Positions 1 to 8,719 of a DNA stretch of 45,529 nt are shown here, piece by piece. Made by a program: the position numbers and the translations under genes. The number at the start of each line of letters is the position of its first letter. Position 1 is the stretch's first letter. Source of the stretch: Algoriphagus sp. (GTDB lineage Bacteria; Bacteroidota; Bacteroidia; Cytophagales; Cyclobacteriaceae); assembly GCA_030729785.1 (NCBI GenBank), contig JANQWS010000094.1, positions 81,984-127,512 of the forward strand, written 5' to 3'. The notes below the pieces were generated by a model that made no database searches, was not told the origin of the DNA, and worked only from the letters and a program-made list of their open reading frames with translations.

Positions 1-8
1 GCCGGATT

Positions 9-97
9 AGAGAGTTGGGTGAGTGGCTGAAACCAACAGTTTGCTAAACTGTCGTACGGGTTATACTGTACCGGGGGTTCGAATCCCCCACTCTCTG
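9..97 (+). tRNA. tRNA-Ser (anticodon GCT)
   Basis: An 89-base tRNA with a long variable arm, as expected of class II serine tRNAs. The 7-bp acceptor stem pairs 9-15 (AGAGAGT) with 90-96 (ACTCTCT), followed by discriminator G at 97. The anticodon loop reads TTGCTAA, giving GCT, which reads AGC/AGT codons. The T arm GGGGGTTCGAATCCCCC is perfect. The 3' CCA is not encoded. A strong hairpin follows directly. Confidence 0.97.
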
Positions 98-103
98 CAA
101 AAA

Positions 104-148
104 AATAAAGCCCCTAAATTGATAATTTAGGGGCTTTATTGATTTTTT
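104..148. terminator. Bidirectional Rho-independent terminator between tRNA-Ser and kdsB
   Basis: A perfect 17-bp stem (104-120 with 124-140) closes a 3-base loop. T-rich sequence follows on the plus strand (141-148), and a run of A precedes it, which becomes a U-run on the minus strand. It lies between the converging tRNA-Ser and kdsB transcripts, so it can end both. Confidence 0.9.
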
Positions 149-188
149 AATAAACTGATTGACGATTTACCAAATACTAATTAACTGA

Positions 189-911
189 TTAATTAGTAGT
201 AGCAAGAAGTTTTCTAGCATAATCTAAATCTTCCTCCGTATCTATTGCAATTGCTTCGTGGATGCTTTCTACCATTTGAATAGGAACTCCTCTTTCTACT
301 AGTCTAAGTTGTTCCAACGATTCTATTTGTTCCAAGGATCCTTTGGGCCATTGGGTAAAGGAAAGTAAAATATCTCTGCGGTAAGCGTATACCCCAATAT
401 GTTTCCAATAGGTGATCGTTTTTCCCTCACGGTTGTAAGGGATTGGTGACCTTGAAAAATAAAGGGCACGAAACCTTTCATCGACCACCACCTTCACAAA
501 ATTTGGGTTGTGTACCTGCTCTGCCGGTAATTTATGCATCAAGCTTGCTACTCCAACTTCAGGGTTTGCAAATACTTTAACTAAATCCTGTAGCGTCTTG
601 GCATCTTGAAAAGGTTCATCCCCTTGCACATTGACTATGAGATCAGCATCCACTTGTGCTAATGCCTCTGCAATCCGATCCGAACCGCTTTCATGCTCTT
701 GACTACTCCTAATTACTTTCCCACCAATTGCCTGAATTTGTACTTCAATTTGGATATGGTCCGTAACTACCCAAACCTCATCGAAAACTGCCGTTGCTAC
801 TGTACTTTGATAGGTACGCTGGATGACAGAAAGCCCCCCAAGATCTTGAACCAATTTGGCAGGTAGGCGGGTGGAGGCAAAACGGGCAGGAATCAGGGCA
901 ACAGTTTTCAA
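189..911 (-). CDS. kdsB: 3-deoxy-manno-octulosonate cytidylyltransferase (CMP-KDO synthetase)
   Basis: Activates KDO with CTP to CMP-KDO in the cytoplasm, the sugar donor for the inner core of lipopolysaccharide. The N-terminal nucleotide-binding motif LIPARFASTRLPAK is the family signature. VNVQGDEPF near residue 90 is the conserved metal/substrate loop, and the SRSPIPYNR stretch is also typical. The length of 240 residues fits the family. No ATG is available near the 5' end. I chose the TTG at 911, which places the signature at the expected distance from the N-terminus; an in-frame TTG at 944 would add 11 residues. The gene starts about 70 bases after the stop of the LRR gene on the same strand (36 with the longer start), so it is probably the last gene of that transcript. 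Confidence 0.93.
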   Translation of the reverse strand: MKTVALIPARFASTRLPAKLVQDLGGLSVIQRTYQSTVATAVFDEVWVVTDHIQIEVQIQAIGGKVIRSSQEHESGSDRIAEALAQVDADLIVNVQGDEPFQDAKTLQDLVKVFANPEVGVASLMHKLPAEQVHNPNFVKVVVDERFRALYFSRSPIPYNREGKTITYWKHIGVYAYRRDILLSFTQWPKGSLEQIESLEQLRLVERGVPIQMVESIHEAIAIDTEEDLDYARKLLATTN

Positions 912-980
912 AATATTGATTTTTATATCAGTGGATTCAAGCAAATAAACAAGTTAAGCGTTCATTAGATAGCATTAATC

Positions 981-3434
981 TTAATAATACCGAACCTCAC
1001 ATGTTGGAATGGAAAACATAAAAGCCTCTACCGCTTTAGGTGATAATCGAGTATTGAAGCAAGTAACTTTCTTTAGCCCAACAATTCCTTCTACTGGTTT
1101 TAAAGACCTCACATCAGTACTCGCAAAATCAAGTTCTACTAAGTTCACCAATCCTTCAATTCCCTTCAATGATTTAATATTAGTTCCTGAAACCACCAGC
1201 TTTTCAAGATTCACCAAATTAGAAAGGGAGGTTAATTCTTCAATTCCTGTAGTTGAAATATCAAGGTCAATGAGGTTCGTAAGTTGAGAAATTGGAAAAT
1301 AATTCGTGGCTGGAAGTTGAGACAATCTTAATGTAGTCAGCAACTTCATTTGGCTGATGGGGCCAAGATCAACCAAAGGAGCGTCAAAAAAATGAAGACT
1401 TCTCAAATTTGAAAATAGTAATACCGGTGACAAATCAATGATGGAGGTGCCCTCAAGTACCAATTCAGAAACCGAAGTCAATTGATGGAGTAGCGCTAAC
1501 GAAGGCTCTCCAGTGATTTTAAACTTCTCTTCAAGTATTTCTTTCCAATTTGAATCCAGCAAGGACCACCAATTTAAAAGTTCTTCAGAACGATAGATAA
1601 CCAGCAAATCTGGTCTAGCCAATAAAATTCTTGGGAATTCATCCGAAGGAACTTGTGATTTATTGACATTTAAATACTTAAGATCAGGTAAGGCAGCTAA
1701 CTCAAAAATTGAAATAACAGGACTAGATTCAAAATCCAAGTACACCAAAGCCTTGTTATCTTTTAAAATACTCACATCTTGAATACCTGTATTTTTTGCA
1801 AGCAGAATTTTTAAGGTTTTTAACTCCGTTAAGGGAAGGAGATCCGATACAAACGGGTTATCGGATAGGTTTAGCTCTGTTAAGGATACAAACCGGGTCA
1901 AAGGAGCTAAGGTTTCAAAACCAGCACCCTCCAAGGAAAGGTTCGTCTTGGTTACTAGTTGCGTCAGTACCTCTATCCCTGGATCCACCACCCCCAAAGC
2001 TGGATTGGATTTTATTAACGCATTTTTCCAAGCCAAGGTCAACCCATCCCACCAAGCCTTTAAATCCTTCACATGATGGATAAGCAAGACCTCAGGACGA
2101 GTTCTAGTAAATAAAGTGGCATCTGCCGTGCTTAACTTGGTTTCATCGGCAAGTACCTTCCTCAAATTCGAGAGAAATGCCAAGGGGGATAAATCTGAAA
2201 CCGCAGTAGAAGTGATGTCTAGGTAGGCTAATTCAGTTAATTCAGCCAAACTGGAAAGATCTTCACAATTTGTTTCTGAAAGGTCCAACTCTACTAAAGA
2301 TTTTAGCCTAGCAAGAACTGAAAAATTTAAGATGAAATTTCTACTCAAAGACAAACTAGTCAACTTACCCAACTCCGTAATATTCCCCATATTGTTGAAG
2401 CCACTCCCCCGTAAATACAACTGTTGAAGTTCTTTGAATTCATTTAAAACTGAAAAATTTTGAATTGGAGTATTATCTGCTTTAAAATAAACAAGGCTCT
2501 TTAAATTACTGAGTTCACTAATATCTTCAACCCCAGTGGCTGAAATATCCAAAGCCTTCAATCGATCGGAATACTTTATAAACTGAATTGCAGAGGTAGC
2601 AGTATTTGATAAATTCAAGTCTTCCAAAAAAGTTACATTGGCAATGGGGCTTAAATCAACAATCCTCGTATGGCTTATATCCAAAAATTTTAAATCCCTT
2701 AGCTCCGCAAGGGGTGTAAGATCCTTAATTAGCTGATTATTTGATAAATTTAATGAGTCAATCGCTACAAATCGGTACAGATCACTTGGCGAAATACTAT
2801 CGAGTTCACTGATCTGAAACCGAGTTTTAAAATAAGATTTCCAACCAATATCTAATCCTTTCCACCAGGCGTCAAGCTCCTCATCTCTACTTACCTTGGT
2901 GGTATAAATACTTGCAATTTTAAGATCTTGTGATTTTTCATCTACGTTTACTTCAATAAAACGAAGTTGAGTTGTCGTTACCTTTTCCCCAGTTATCCCG
3001 ATCGCTGTTAATGAACGATCCAAAGACACCAAAAAGAAGATTTCCCCATTTTCTTTTTGGGTAGGTTTGATTTCCCGGATTTTAAATTTGAAGGCAACGC
3101 TTTTATAAAAAAACTCAATGTCCTTAAGGTAAGCCTGAACATCTTTGTTGGTCACTACTTTGCGGTCCGCTAGCAAATCGTCTTCAATTTGAACCTTCCC
3201 GTCCCGAAAAATCTTTAAATAGCTTTCCCGAATGATGACATCTTTGTCCCTTGCAGAGGATTGTGCATCACCAAGGGTGTTTAATAAAAATTCCAAAAAA
3301 CGAACTTGATCTTCAACTTTAACTGACAACTCAGCTAATTGCTCCTTGGAATACCCTTTTATCGATTGCCCTAAAACAGGAAGTGAAAACAAAAAAAAGG
3401 AAGTAATGAAAAGAGCTAACTTAATCCTGGTCAT
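981..3434 (-). CDS. Secreted leucine-rich-repeat protein with three WW-module/LRR blocks
   Basis: An 817-residue protein with a Sec signal peptide (residues 1-22, cleavage near LGQ/S). Residues about 60-185 form an alpha/beta region that looks related to the small protein two genes upstream. The rest consists of 22-residue, SDS22/internalin-like LRRs (LxxLxxLxLxxTxIxDLSPL) in three blocks. Each block is introduced by a tryptophan module: WWKGLDIGWK at 190-199, WWDGLTLAWK at 461-470 and WWSLLDSNWK at 622-631. Each ends in a cap-like strand: RPEVLLIHH at 446, RPDLLVIYR at 607 and IPTCEVRYY at the C-terminus. LRR proteins of this kind are usually binding scaffolds; the ligand cannot be read from sequence. 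The start overlaps the upstream gene by 14 bases, which indicates co-transcription. There is no type IX sorting domain or membrane anchor at the C-terminus, so a periplasmic location is likely. Confidence 0.85.
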   Translation of the reverse strand: MTRIKLALFITSFFLFSLPVLGQSIKGYSKEQLAELSVKVEDQVRFLEFLLNTLGDAQSSARDKDVIIRESYLKIFRDGKVQIEDDLLADRKVVTNKDVQAYLKDIEFFYKSVAFKFKIREIKPTQKENGEIFFLVSLDRSLTAIGITGEKVTTTQLRFIEVNVDEKSQDLKIASIYTTKVSRDEELDAWWKGLDIGWKSYFKTRFQISELDSISPSDLYRFVAIDSLNLSNNQLIKDLTPLAELRDLKFLDISHTRIVDLSPIANVTFLEDLNLSNTATSAIQFIKYSDRLKALDISATGVEDISELSNLKSLVYFKADNTPIQNFSVLNEFKELQQLYLRGSGFNNMGNITELGKLTSLSLSRNFILNFSVLARLKSLVELDLSETNCEDLSSLAELTELAYLDITSTAVSDLSPLAFLSNLRKVLADETKLSTADATLFTRTRPEVLLIHHVKDLKAWWDGLTLAWKNALIKSNPALGVVDPGIEVLTQLVTKTNLSLEGAGFETLAPLTRFVSLTELNLSDNPFVSDLLPLTELKTLKILLAKNTGIQDVSILKDNKALVYLDFESSPVISIFELAALPDLKYLNVNKSQVPSDEFPRILLARPDLLVIYRSEELLNWWSLLDSNWKEILEEKFKITGEPSLALLHQLTSVSELVLEGTSIIDLSPVLLFSNLRSLHFFDAPLVDLGPISQMKLLTTLRLSQLPATNYFPISQLTNLIDLDISTTGIEELTSLSNLVNLEKLVVSGTNIKSLKGIEGLVNLVELDFASTDVRSLKPVEGIVGLKKVTCFNTRLSPKAVEAFMFSIPTCEVRYY

Positions 3435-4260
3435 AAATATAACGCATTAAAGTCTCCTTATCCCCGGGGCCTAAACGCATCAAATTAGAGATCAACCACC
3501 CCGTATTGTACCCCGGTCTATTGAATTGATTCACTTCAAAATACCAGCCACCAATCTGGAAAAAATGAAATTTCAAGCCCAAAACCGTTTCAAACTTTAA
3601 ATTATTTTGCTTCATTTCATAGAGAAAAATGGCTAAATAATCTGGATTATAGGTCGTTGGTGTAAAGGACTCAGGACTTTCAGAATCCTGAAATGCCCTT
3701 CTCATATTCATAAATCCCAATTCATGACTCAATGGATGAAGAAAATCCTTGGAGGCTCCCGTCGGCTTGTTAAATAGATTTTTAAATGGGTCAAAAATTA
3801 CTTGGTCAATCACCCATTCGTAGCCCAAACCTTCAGGCTGAATCTTCATGATAAAGGTTACATTCTCCCTTTTTCCTTTGTATAAAAAAATAGCATCTAC
3901 TTCTGCCAACCATCCAGGCTTCTGAAACACCAAGTATTGAGGGTAGTTTGCAGAAAGCAAGGTGCTTAGAAATTCGCTTTTCAAGGAAGGACTAATGGAG
4001 GAAGTCTGATTATCGAAAAGGATGGAAACAAACCCTTTTCTCAAATTTTCATTTTGATAAAGTGAATCCCCTGGGTAAAATCGAGCGGTACCATCAATAG
4101 ATTCCTCCCCGTTAAACCGTCTAAAAAATTGATTCATTTGTTTGGTGGAGGCGGCAAATCGTCCATCATCTTGTAGTGTCCCAGGGCTACCTAGACCCTG
4201 CCCCGAGACACTAGAGATGGTGGTAATAAAAAAAGCAAAAATCAGGATGCTTTCTCTCAT
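3421..4260 (-). CDS. Secreted protein of unknown function (279 aa)
   Basis: I do not recognise a named family. The N-terminus is a signal peptide (about 1-20, SSVSGQ cleavage region), so the product is exported. The remainder is a mixed alpha/beta sequence rich in aromatic residues, with no cysteine pair and no catalytic motif that I can see. A stretch around residues 115-155 (IFLYKGKRENVTFIMKIQ, then VIDQVIF) looks like the beta-sheet half of an NTF2-like or similar small domain. Its ATG overlaps the stop of the preceding gene (ATGA at 4257-4260), and its end overlaps the start of the LRR gene. It therefore sits in the middle of a tightly packed operon with other envelope proteins. Confidence 0.75.
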   Translation of the reverse strand: MRESILIFAFFITTISSVSGQGLGSPGTLQDDGRFAASTKQMNQFFRRFNGEESIDGTARFYPGDSLYQNENLRKGFVSILFDNQTSSISPSLKSEFLSTLLSANYPQYLVFQKPGWLAEVDAIFLYKGKRENVTFIMKIQPEGLGYEWVIDQVIFDPFKNLFNKPTGASKDFLHPLSHELGFMNMRRAFQDSESPESFTPTTYNPDYLAIFLYEMKQNNLKFETVLGLKFHFFQIGGWYFEVNQFNRPGYNTGWLISNLMRLGPGDKETLMRYIYDQD

Positions 4261-4832
4261 GCGGAAGTTTCAGTCACTCGAACATCACCCAACATCACAT
4301 CCCAAAATTCGATGGTTCGGCCGGCAATTTGAGTTTGCTTCTTCTCTACGTAAATGGTGATATCTTTCTTAGTGGTATCCTTGTAATTCATTCCAGTTTC
4401 GATGGAGGTCCCTTCAAATCGCTGGTAAACAGTGATTACACCCACGTATCGTCCATCAGGTTGACGCTCTAAATCAGAAACGTACTGAATATCGTACCAA
4501 GTGATGTTTACTTTGTCATAATTCAAAGCCATCAGACGCTCAAAATACCTTCTTACCTTGTAATAAGCTATCTCGTTTGTATTGATAGAAGAAACTCCCA
4601 TTTCTGCTCCCGTAGCAAAAAGCTCCTCAGCACGATCCATCACACGATTTGCCTCCGAAAATTGAGTCTCCTTATTGCCAATGATTGAAATGTACTTCGA
4701 TAAGTCTTTAACTTTCTCTAAGGCAAGAGAGTCAATCGCTTGTTTTCGCTTAGGACTTATGTTATCCTGAGAGAAGGCCACTGAAGTAGTAGCAAGGAAA
4801 ATTACCAGGAAAAAAACTATATAATTTTTCAT
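4257..4832 (-). CDS. Secreted protein of unknown function (191 aa), possible NTF2-like domain
   Basis: A signal peptide (residues 1-22, SVAFSQ/D) is followed by a helical region and then a domain at about 85-185. The pattern of that domain (VRRYFERLMALNY, GRYVGVITVYQRFEG, KDTTKKDITIYVEKKQ) matches residues about 99-180 of the LRR protein two genes downstream (VQAYLKDIEFFY, GEIFFLVSLDRSLTA, VTTTQLRFIEVNVDEKS). I read these as the same fold by eye; no alignment score is available. Translation is probably coupled to the next gene through the 4-base ATGA overlap. Function is unknown. The context suggests an envelope complex with the lipoprotein upstream. Confidence 0.75.
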   Translation of the reverse strand: MKNYIVFFLVIFLATTSVAFSQDNISPKRKQAIDSLALEKVKDLSKYISIIGNKETQFSEANRVMDRAEELFATGAEMGVSSINTNEIAYYKVRRYFERLMALNYDKVNITWYDIQYVSDLERQPDGRYVGVITVYQRFEGTSIETGMNYKDTTKKDITIYVEKKQTQIAGRTIEFWDVMLGDVRVTETSA

Positions 4833-4857
4833 ATATTTTTGATTTTCAAATAGTTAA

Positions 4858-5334
4858 TTACTTTCTTCTTAACTCTAATTCCGTTACTTTTCCTCCAGCT
4901 CCCAATCGAATGTCAGAAATATAATTTAAATTTTTCTTGGTATCCTTGAGGTATTCTGCGTATTTCTTGATGGTGGTGGGCTCATCGTAATCCTTTACCC
5001 CAGCTTCTTCATGAATGACAATAAAAACAGGAACCTCCTGGTTGGCAAACATACCCAAAACTTCTTGTATAGTCTGGTTTGCGGTGGTGGAATTAGCCGA
5101 ACTTGCAATGGCATTAAATTGGGTTTCTAAACGTTCTACTGCTACTTCTTCTGCAGATTTAGCTACTGGCGCAGGAGCAGGCGCAGGAGCAGCTACTTCT
5201 TCTTTCACTACTGGTGCAGGAGCTGCTTCAACTACCTTTTTTTTGCTTTTACATGCGCCCATAGCCATTATTACTAGAACGGCCAGCAACAGAGACTTCC
5301 TTACGGAAAGCGAGAACAAAGACTGCTTCATCAT
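4858..5334 (-). CDS. Small lipoprotein with Ala-Pro linker
   Basis: The N-terminus has a basic/hydrophobic signal ending in a lipobox-like MAMGAC, with the acylated cysteine at residue 28, so this is a predicted membrane lipoprotein. Residues about 37-60 are an alanine/proline linker (APAPAPAP), which probably spans the periplasm. The C-terminal part (about 65-158) is a compact domain with IKKYAEYLKDTKKNLNYI, then SDIRLGAGGKVTELELRRK, resembling the YLKD and G-K strand pattern of the two downstream proteins. It is the first gene of the leftward operon (lipoprotein, 191 aa, 279 aa, LRR, kdsB), preceded by a 326-base non-coding stretch that must carry the promoter. The molecular function is unknown. 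Confidence 0.8.
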   Translation of the reverse strand: MMKQSLFSLSVRKSLLLAVLVIMAMGACKSKKKVVEAAPAPVVKEEVAAPAPAPAPVAKSAEEVAVERLETQFNAIASSANSTTANQTIQEVLGMFANQEVPVFIVIHEEAGVKDYDEPTTIKKYAEYLKDTKKNLNYISDIRLGAGGKVTELELRRK

Positions 5335-5660
5335 GGATTATTGGATTTTTATTGTTTGTTTTTACTTGATTCCTATTCAATCACTATGCAAATTAACTAA
5401 AACATTTACGTCTTTTTCATTCCTTGGGTCTGCATGAAGTTTTTTTTTTTTGAATGGAAGAAATTTGTGATTTACATTTCCGACATCTTACCAAAAGTTA
5501 AAATTAACCACTGCGTCACAAGACCACAGCTCATCAAAATGAACTTTAAACCTTATTTTCCTTTGATTACTGCTGCCAAAGCAGACAATCCAGATTCATG
5601 AATAAATACCTTGAAATCACTGTTAATTAGTGAAATAAGATTCCAAAAACTGATTCATTC
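5335..5660. other. Non-coding stretch between tviB and the lipoprotein operon
   Basis: There is no credible gene here; the plus-strand reading frame at its left end is an antisense extension of the Ala-Pro lipoprotein gene. It should contain the end of the tviB transcript and the promoter of the lipoprotein operon, both on the minus strand. I see a run of 12 or more T at about 5440-5452 (A on the coding strand) and a weak 5-bp inverted repeat, TCACT/AGTGA, near 5620-5636. There is no exact TAnnTTTG box; the nearest on the minus strand is TTAATTTG. Confidence 0.5.
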
Positions 5661-6962
5661 TTACAATCGGCCATCAATTAATGTAGGATTTAGCATTCCT
5701 TTGACATCGTAAATAACTTGATTTGGATTTTTTTCAAGAGGCAAGGATTTAAATTCATGGTGGGCAACAGCCAAAATCACTGCTGAATAGCCCGCGATAC
5801 TAGGCGGAGTGGGACCTGAAAAAATTTTGAGGCCATATTCTTCTTCCACTTCCGCCTCACTTGCCCAAGGATCATACACCTCCACAGCCATATCAAAAGT
5901 CCGCAACTCGTGGTAAATGTCAATTACTCGTGTATTTCTGACATCTGGGCAGTTTTCCTTAAACGTAAATCCTAAAATTAAAACCTTCGCATCGAGTACT
6001 TTAATATCTTTTCGCATCATCAATTTGATGATTTCCGTCGCTACAAACTTACCCATGCTGTCATTTACACGACGACCAGCTAATATAATTTCTGGATGGT
6101 ATCCTACTTCTTGTGCTTTTTGAGCCAGGTAAAACGGATCGACACCTATGCAATGCCCGCCCACTAAACCTGGTTTGAATTTTAAAAAATTCCATTTGGT
6201 ACCAGCAGCTTCCAATACCTCCTGGGTATCAATTCCCAAAAGATTGAAAATCTTGGCCAATTCATTTACAAAGGCAATATTGATGTCACGCTGAGAGTTT
6301 TCAATTACCTTGGATGCTTCGGCAACTTTAATTGAAGTTGCTTTGTAGGTACCTGCGGTAATAATGCTACGGTACAAGGCATCTACAAAATCTGCAATTT
6401 CTGGAGTACTGCCAGAAGTAACTTTTACAATCTGTGCTACGGTGTGCACCTTATCCCCAGGATTGATACGCTCTGGAGAATAGCCTGCATAAAAATCAAC
6501 ATTAAACTTTAATCCAGAAACCTTTTCCAATACTGGCACACAATCATCCTCCGTTACACCCGGATATACGGTAGATTCATAGATGACCACATCCCCCTGC
6601 TTTAAATACTTGCCAATATTTTCAGAAGCCTTTAATAAAGGAATAAGTATAGGTCGATTGTGCTTATCAGTAGGAGTAGGTACCGTCACAATAAATACGG
6701 TGCATTCTTCTAATGAATTGGAATCAAAGCTTGGAAATAAGCCCGATTGACCCACCTGAGGATTGGAAGTGACCAAAACAGAGGAAAGGTCTGCATCGGA
6801 TACTTCTAAGGTAGTATCGTGACCTGACAGCAGCTCCCCTACCCGCTTTTGGTTGATATCAAATCCAATGACTGGGTATTTTTTTGAAAATTCAACTGCC
6901 AATGGAAGGCCAACATAGCCAAGTCCGATTACTGCAATTTTTACTTCTTGTAGTGGCTTCAC
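5661..6962 (-). CDS. Nucleotide-sugar 6-dehydrogenase, TviB/WbpA-like (UDP-GlcNAc or UDP-ManNAc dehydrogenase)
   Basis: A 433-residue member of the UDP-glucose/GDP-mannose dehydrogenase superfamily, which oxidises C6 of a UDP-sugar to a uronate with two NAD+. The N-terminal Rossmann motif is [12 protein letters not shown] (11-22). The catalytic cysteine is C271 in GGHCIGVDP, and the C-terminal UDP-binding domain contains [13 protein letters not shown]. The N-terminal stretch [20 protein letters not shown] resembles the TviB branch, which makes UDP-GlcNAc uronate for Vi-type or O-antigen sugars; substrate choice is inferred. It lies 110 bases downstream of a second dehydrogenase on the same strand, with no glycosyltransferases nearby. 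Confidence 0.88.
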   Translation of the reverse strand: MKPLQEVKIAVIGLGYVGLPLAVEFSKKYPVIGFDINQKRVGELLSGHDTTLEVSDADLSSVLVTSNPQVGQSGLFPSFDSNSLEECTVFIVTVPTPTDKHNRPILIPLLKASENIGKYLKQGDVVIYESTVYPGVTEDDCVPVLEKVSGLKFNVDFYAGYSPERINPGDKVHTVAQIVKVTSGSTPEIADFVDALYRSIITAGTYKATSIKVAEASKVIENSQRDINIAFVNELAKIFNLLGIDTQEVLEAAGTKWNFLKFKPGLVGGHCIGVDPFYLAQKAQEVGYHPEIILAGRRVNDSMGKFVATEIIKLMMRKDIKVLDAKVLILGFTFKENCPDVRNTRVIDIYHELRTFDMAVEVYDPWASEAEVEEEYGLKIFSGPTPPSIAGYSAVILAVAHHEFKSLPLEKNPNQVIYDVKGMLNPTLIDGRL

Positions 6963-7072
6963 TCGCTTTAGTTTATTCTGTAACAGCTAGTCAAACTAGC
7001 TAATGATTTGAATACAATTAGAAATTTAGTACACCATGGAAATTAACTTTTCATTTTCCTGAGCCTAAAAAC

Positions 7073-8476
7073 TTAATTTACAGGCTTCCCAATCCCTTGA
7101 AATCGAAAGCCTAACTTTTCCATTTGCTCCCCATCCAAAATGTTTCTCCCATCAAAAAGGATAGCCGGCTGCCTCATCAGCGAATAGATTTGTTTCCAAT
7201 CCAAAACCACAAACTCATCCCACTCCGTCAAAATGGCTACTGCCGCTGCATCAGTACAGGCTTCGTAGGCGGAGTCAACCACGTCTACCATCTTCCTATT
7301 TTCTTCCGTAGAACGATTACCCAAAAAGTCTAAATCTGTATAAATTTTTTCCTTGGGCACCTTGGGATCGTACACTACTACATGGGCACATTCGTTGAGC
7401 AAATAATCTGCCACATAGATGGCCGCCGATTCCCGGGTATCATTCGTGTCCTTTTTGAATGCCCAACCTAGAAAAGCTATTTTTTTACCGTTGACGGTAG
7501 TGTACAGACTTTTTATAATTTGCTTGGCAAATCTTTCGGTTTGGTGATCATTGATTCGAATTACCTGTTCCCAATAATCAGCCACTGCATGAAGTTGATA
7601 ACTTCTACAAATGTAGACTAGGTTTAAGATATCCTTTTTGAAGCAAGAACCACCAAATCCAACGGAGGCCTTTAAGAACTTTGGCCCTATTCGAGCGTCC
7701 ATTCCAATTGCTTTGGCAACTTCTTCTACATCTGCTCCTGTCACTTCGCACAACTCAGAAATCGAGTTAATGGAGGAGACACGTTGGGCTAAAAATGCAT
7801 TAGCAGTTAACTTACTCAATTCAGAAGACCACAAATTGGTGGTTAAAATCTTTTCTTCTGGAACCCAAGCTCCATAGATAGAAACAAGTGCATGAATAGC
7901 TGCCTTACCCTCACTACTCTGATCACCACCAATCAACACACGATCAGGATTCAATAAGTCTTCCACCGCAGTTCCTTCTGCCAAAAACTCTGGATTAGAG
8001 AGTACTTGAAATGAAATTTTACTCGGTGAATTGTGCAAAATATCCTTGATGGCCTGAGCAGTACGAACAGGCAAAGTAGATTTTTCAACTACAATTTTCG
8101 GGGTTGTGGCGACCTCAGCAATCTGTCGCGCACAGAGCTCTACCCACTTTAAATCTGCTGCCATTCCCTTCCCTTCCCCATAGGTTTTGGTAGGCGTATT
8201 GACCGAAATAAAAACCATGTCGGCCTCCTGAATACCTTGATTCACCTCCTTTGAAAAAAATAAATTTCTTCCTCTAGCTTCTGCAACCACCTCTGCCAAT
8301 CCCGGCTCATAGATTGGCAGCTGTGCTAAATCTTCTTGGTTCCAAGCATCAATTCGTGCAGCATTGGCGTCAACCACCACCACTCGAATGTCTGGACATT
8401 TGAGTGCCAATACCGCCATCGTAGGACCTCCCACATAACCGGCACCAATGCAACAAATATTTTTAACTTTTAACAT
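7073..8476 (-). CDS. ugd: UDP-glucose 6-dehydrogenase, eukaryote-like type
   Basis: Oxidises UDP-glucose to UDP-glucuronate in the cytoplasm for polysaccharide synthesis. The N-terminus, [17 protein letters not shown], and [12 protein letters not shown] match the animal/plant UGDH branch more closely than the typical short bacterial Ugd. At 467 residues it is also close to the eukaryotic enzyme. The catalytic cysteine is C278 in [10 protein letters not shown], and the C-terminal domain has [11 protein letters not shown]. It is the first of two adjacent sugar dehydrogenase genes and diverges from the cytochrome/DUF1553 gene across about 240 bases. Confidence 0.93.
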   Translation of the reverse strand: MLKVKNICCIGAGYVGGPTMAVLALKCPDIRVVVVDANAARIDAWNQEDLAQLPIYEPGLAEVVAEARGRNLFFSKEVNQGIQEADMVFISVNTPTKTYGEGKGMAADLKWVELCARQIAEVATTPKIVVEKSTLPVRTAQAIKDILHNSPSKISFQVLSNPEFLAEGTAVEDLLNPDRVLIGGDQSSEGKAAIHALVSIYGAWVPEEKILTTNLWSSELSKLTANAFLAQRVSSINSISELCEVTGADVEEVAKAIGMDARIGPKFLKASVGFGGSCFKKDILNLVYICRSYQLHAVADYWEQVIRINDHQTERFAKQIIKSLYTTVNGKKIAFLGWAFKKDTNDTRESAAIYVADYLLNECAHVVVYDPKVPKEKIYTDLDFLGNRSTEENRKMVDVVDSAYEACTDAAAVAILTEWDEFVVLDWKQIYSLMRQPAILFDGRNILDGEQMEKLGFRFQGIGKPVN

Positions 8477-8719
8477 CGTATAGGTATAATCGATTCACTT
8501 AAAAATTAAGAGGAGCTCATTTAAACTATTCCACTTTTTAATTTCACAAATAACGGAAGGAATTGCTGTTTTTTATCAGATTAACAAGAATTTGTAGCTA
8601 GCCTGTCCCTTGAAACAAGCTATTCTATCTTTTCAGTTCAACTTCCTTATAACCAATTGCTAGCTAATACCGCAAATTCAAGATTTTTTTTTAACTTTTT
8701 CCCATTAACAGTGAAACCC

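Noticed and set aside
1009-2083. Plus-strand reading frames opposite the LRR gene
   Set aside because: They mirror a clear coding gene with repeats on the minus strand and have no recognisable product.
5015-5437. Plus-strand 140-codon frame opposite the lipoprotein gene
   Set aside because: It is the antisense of the Ala-Pro linker, which gives a misleading low-complexity protein.
5592-5640. Terminator after tviB
   Set aside because: Only a 5-bp stem (TCACT/AGTGA) without a U-run.
6985-7001. Hairpin AGCTAGT-CAA-ACTAGCT between ugd and tviB as a terminator
   Set aside because: The stem is 7 bp but no T-run follows on either strand, and it lies only 23 bases before the tviB start. It could be a processing or regulatory hairpin, but I have no support.
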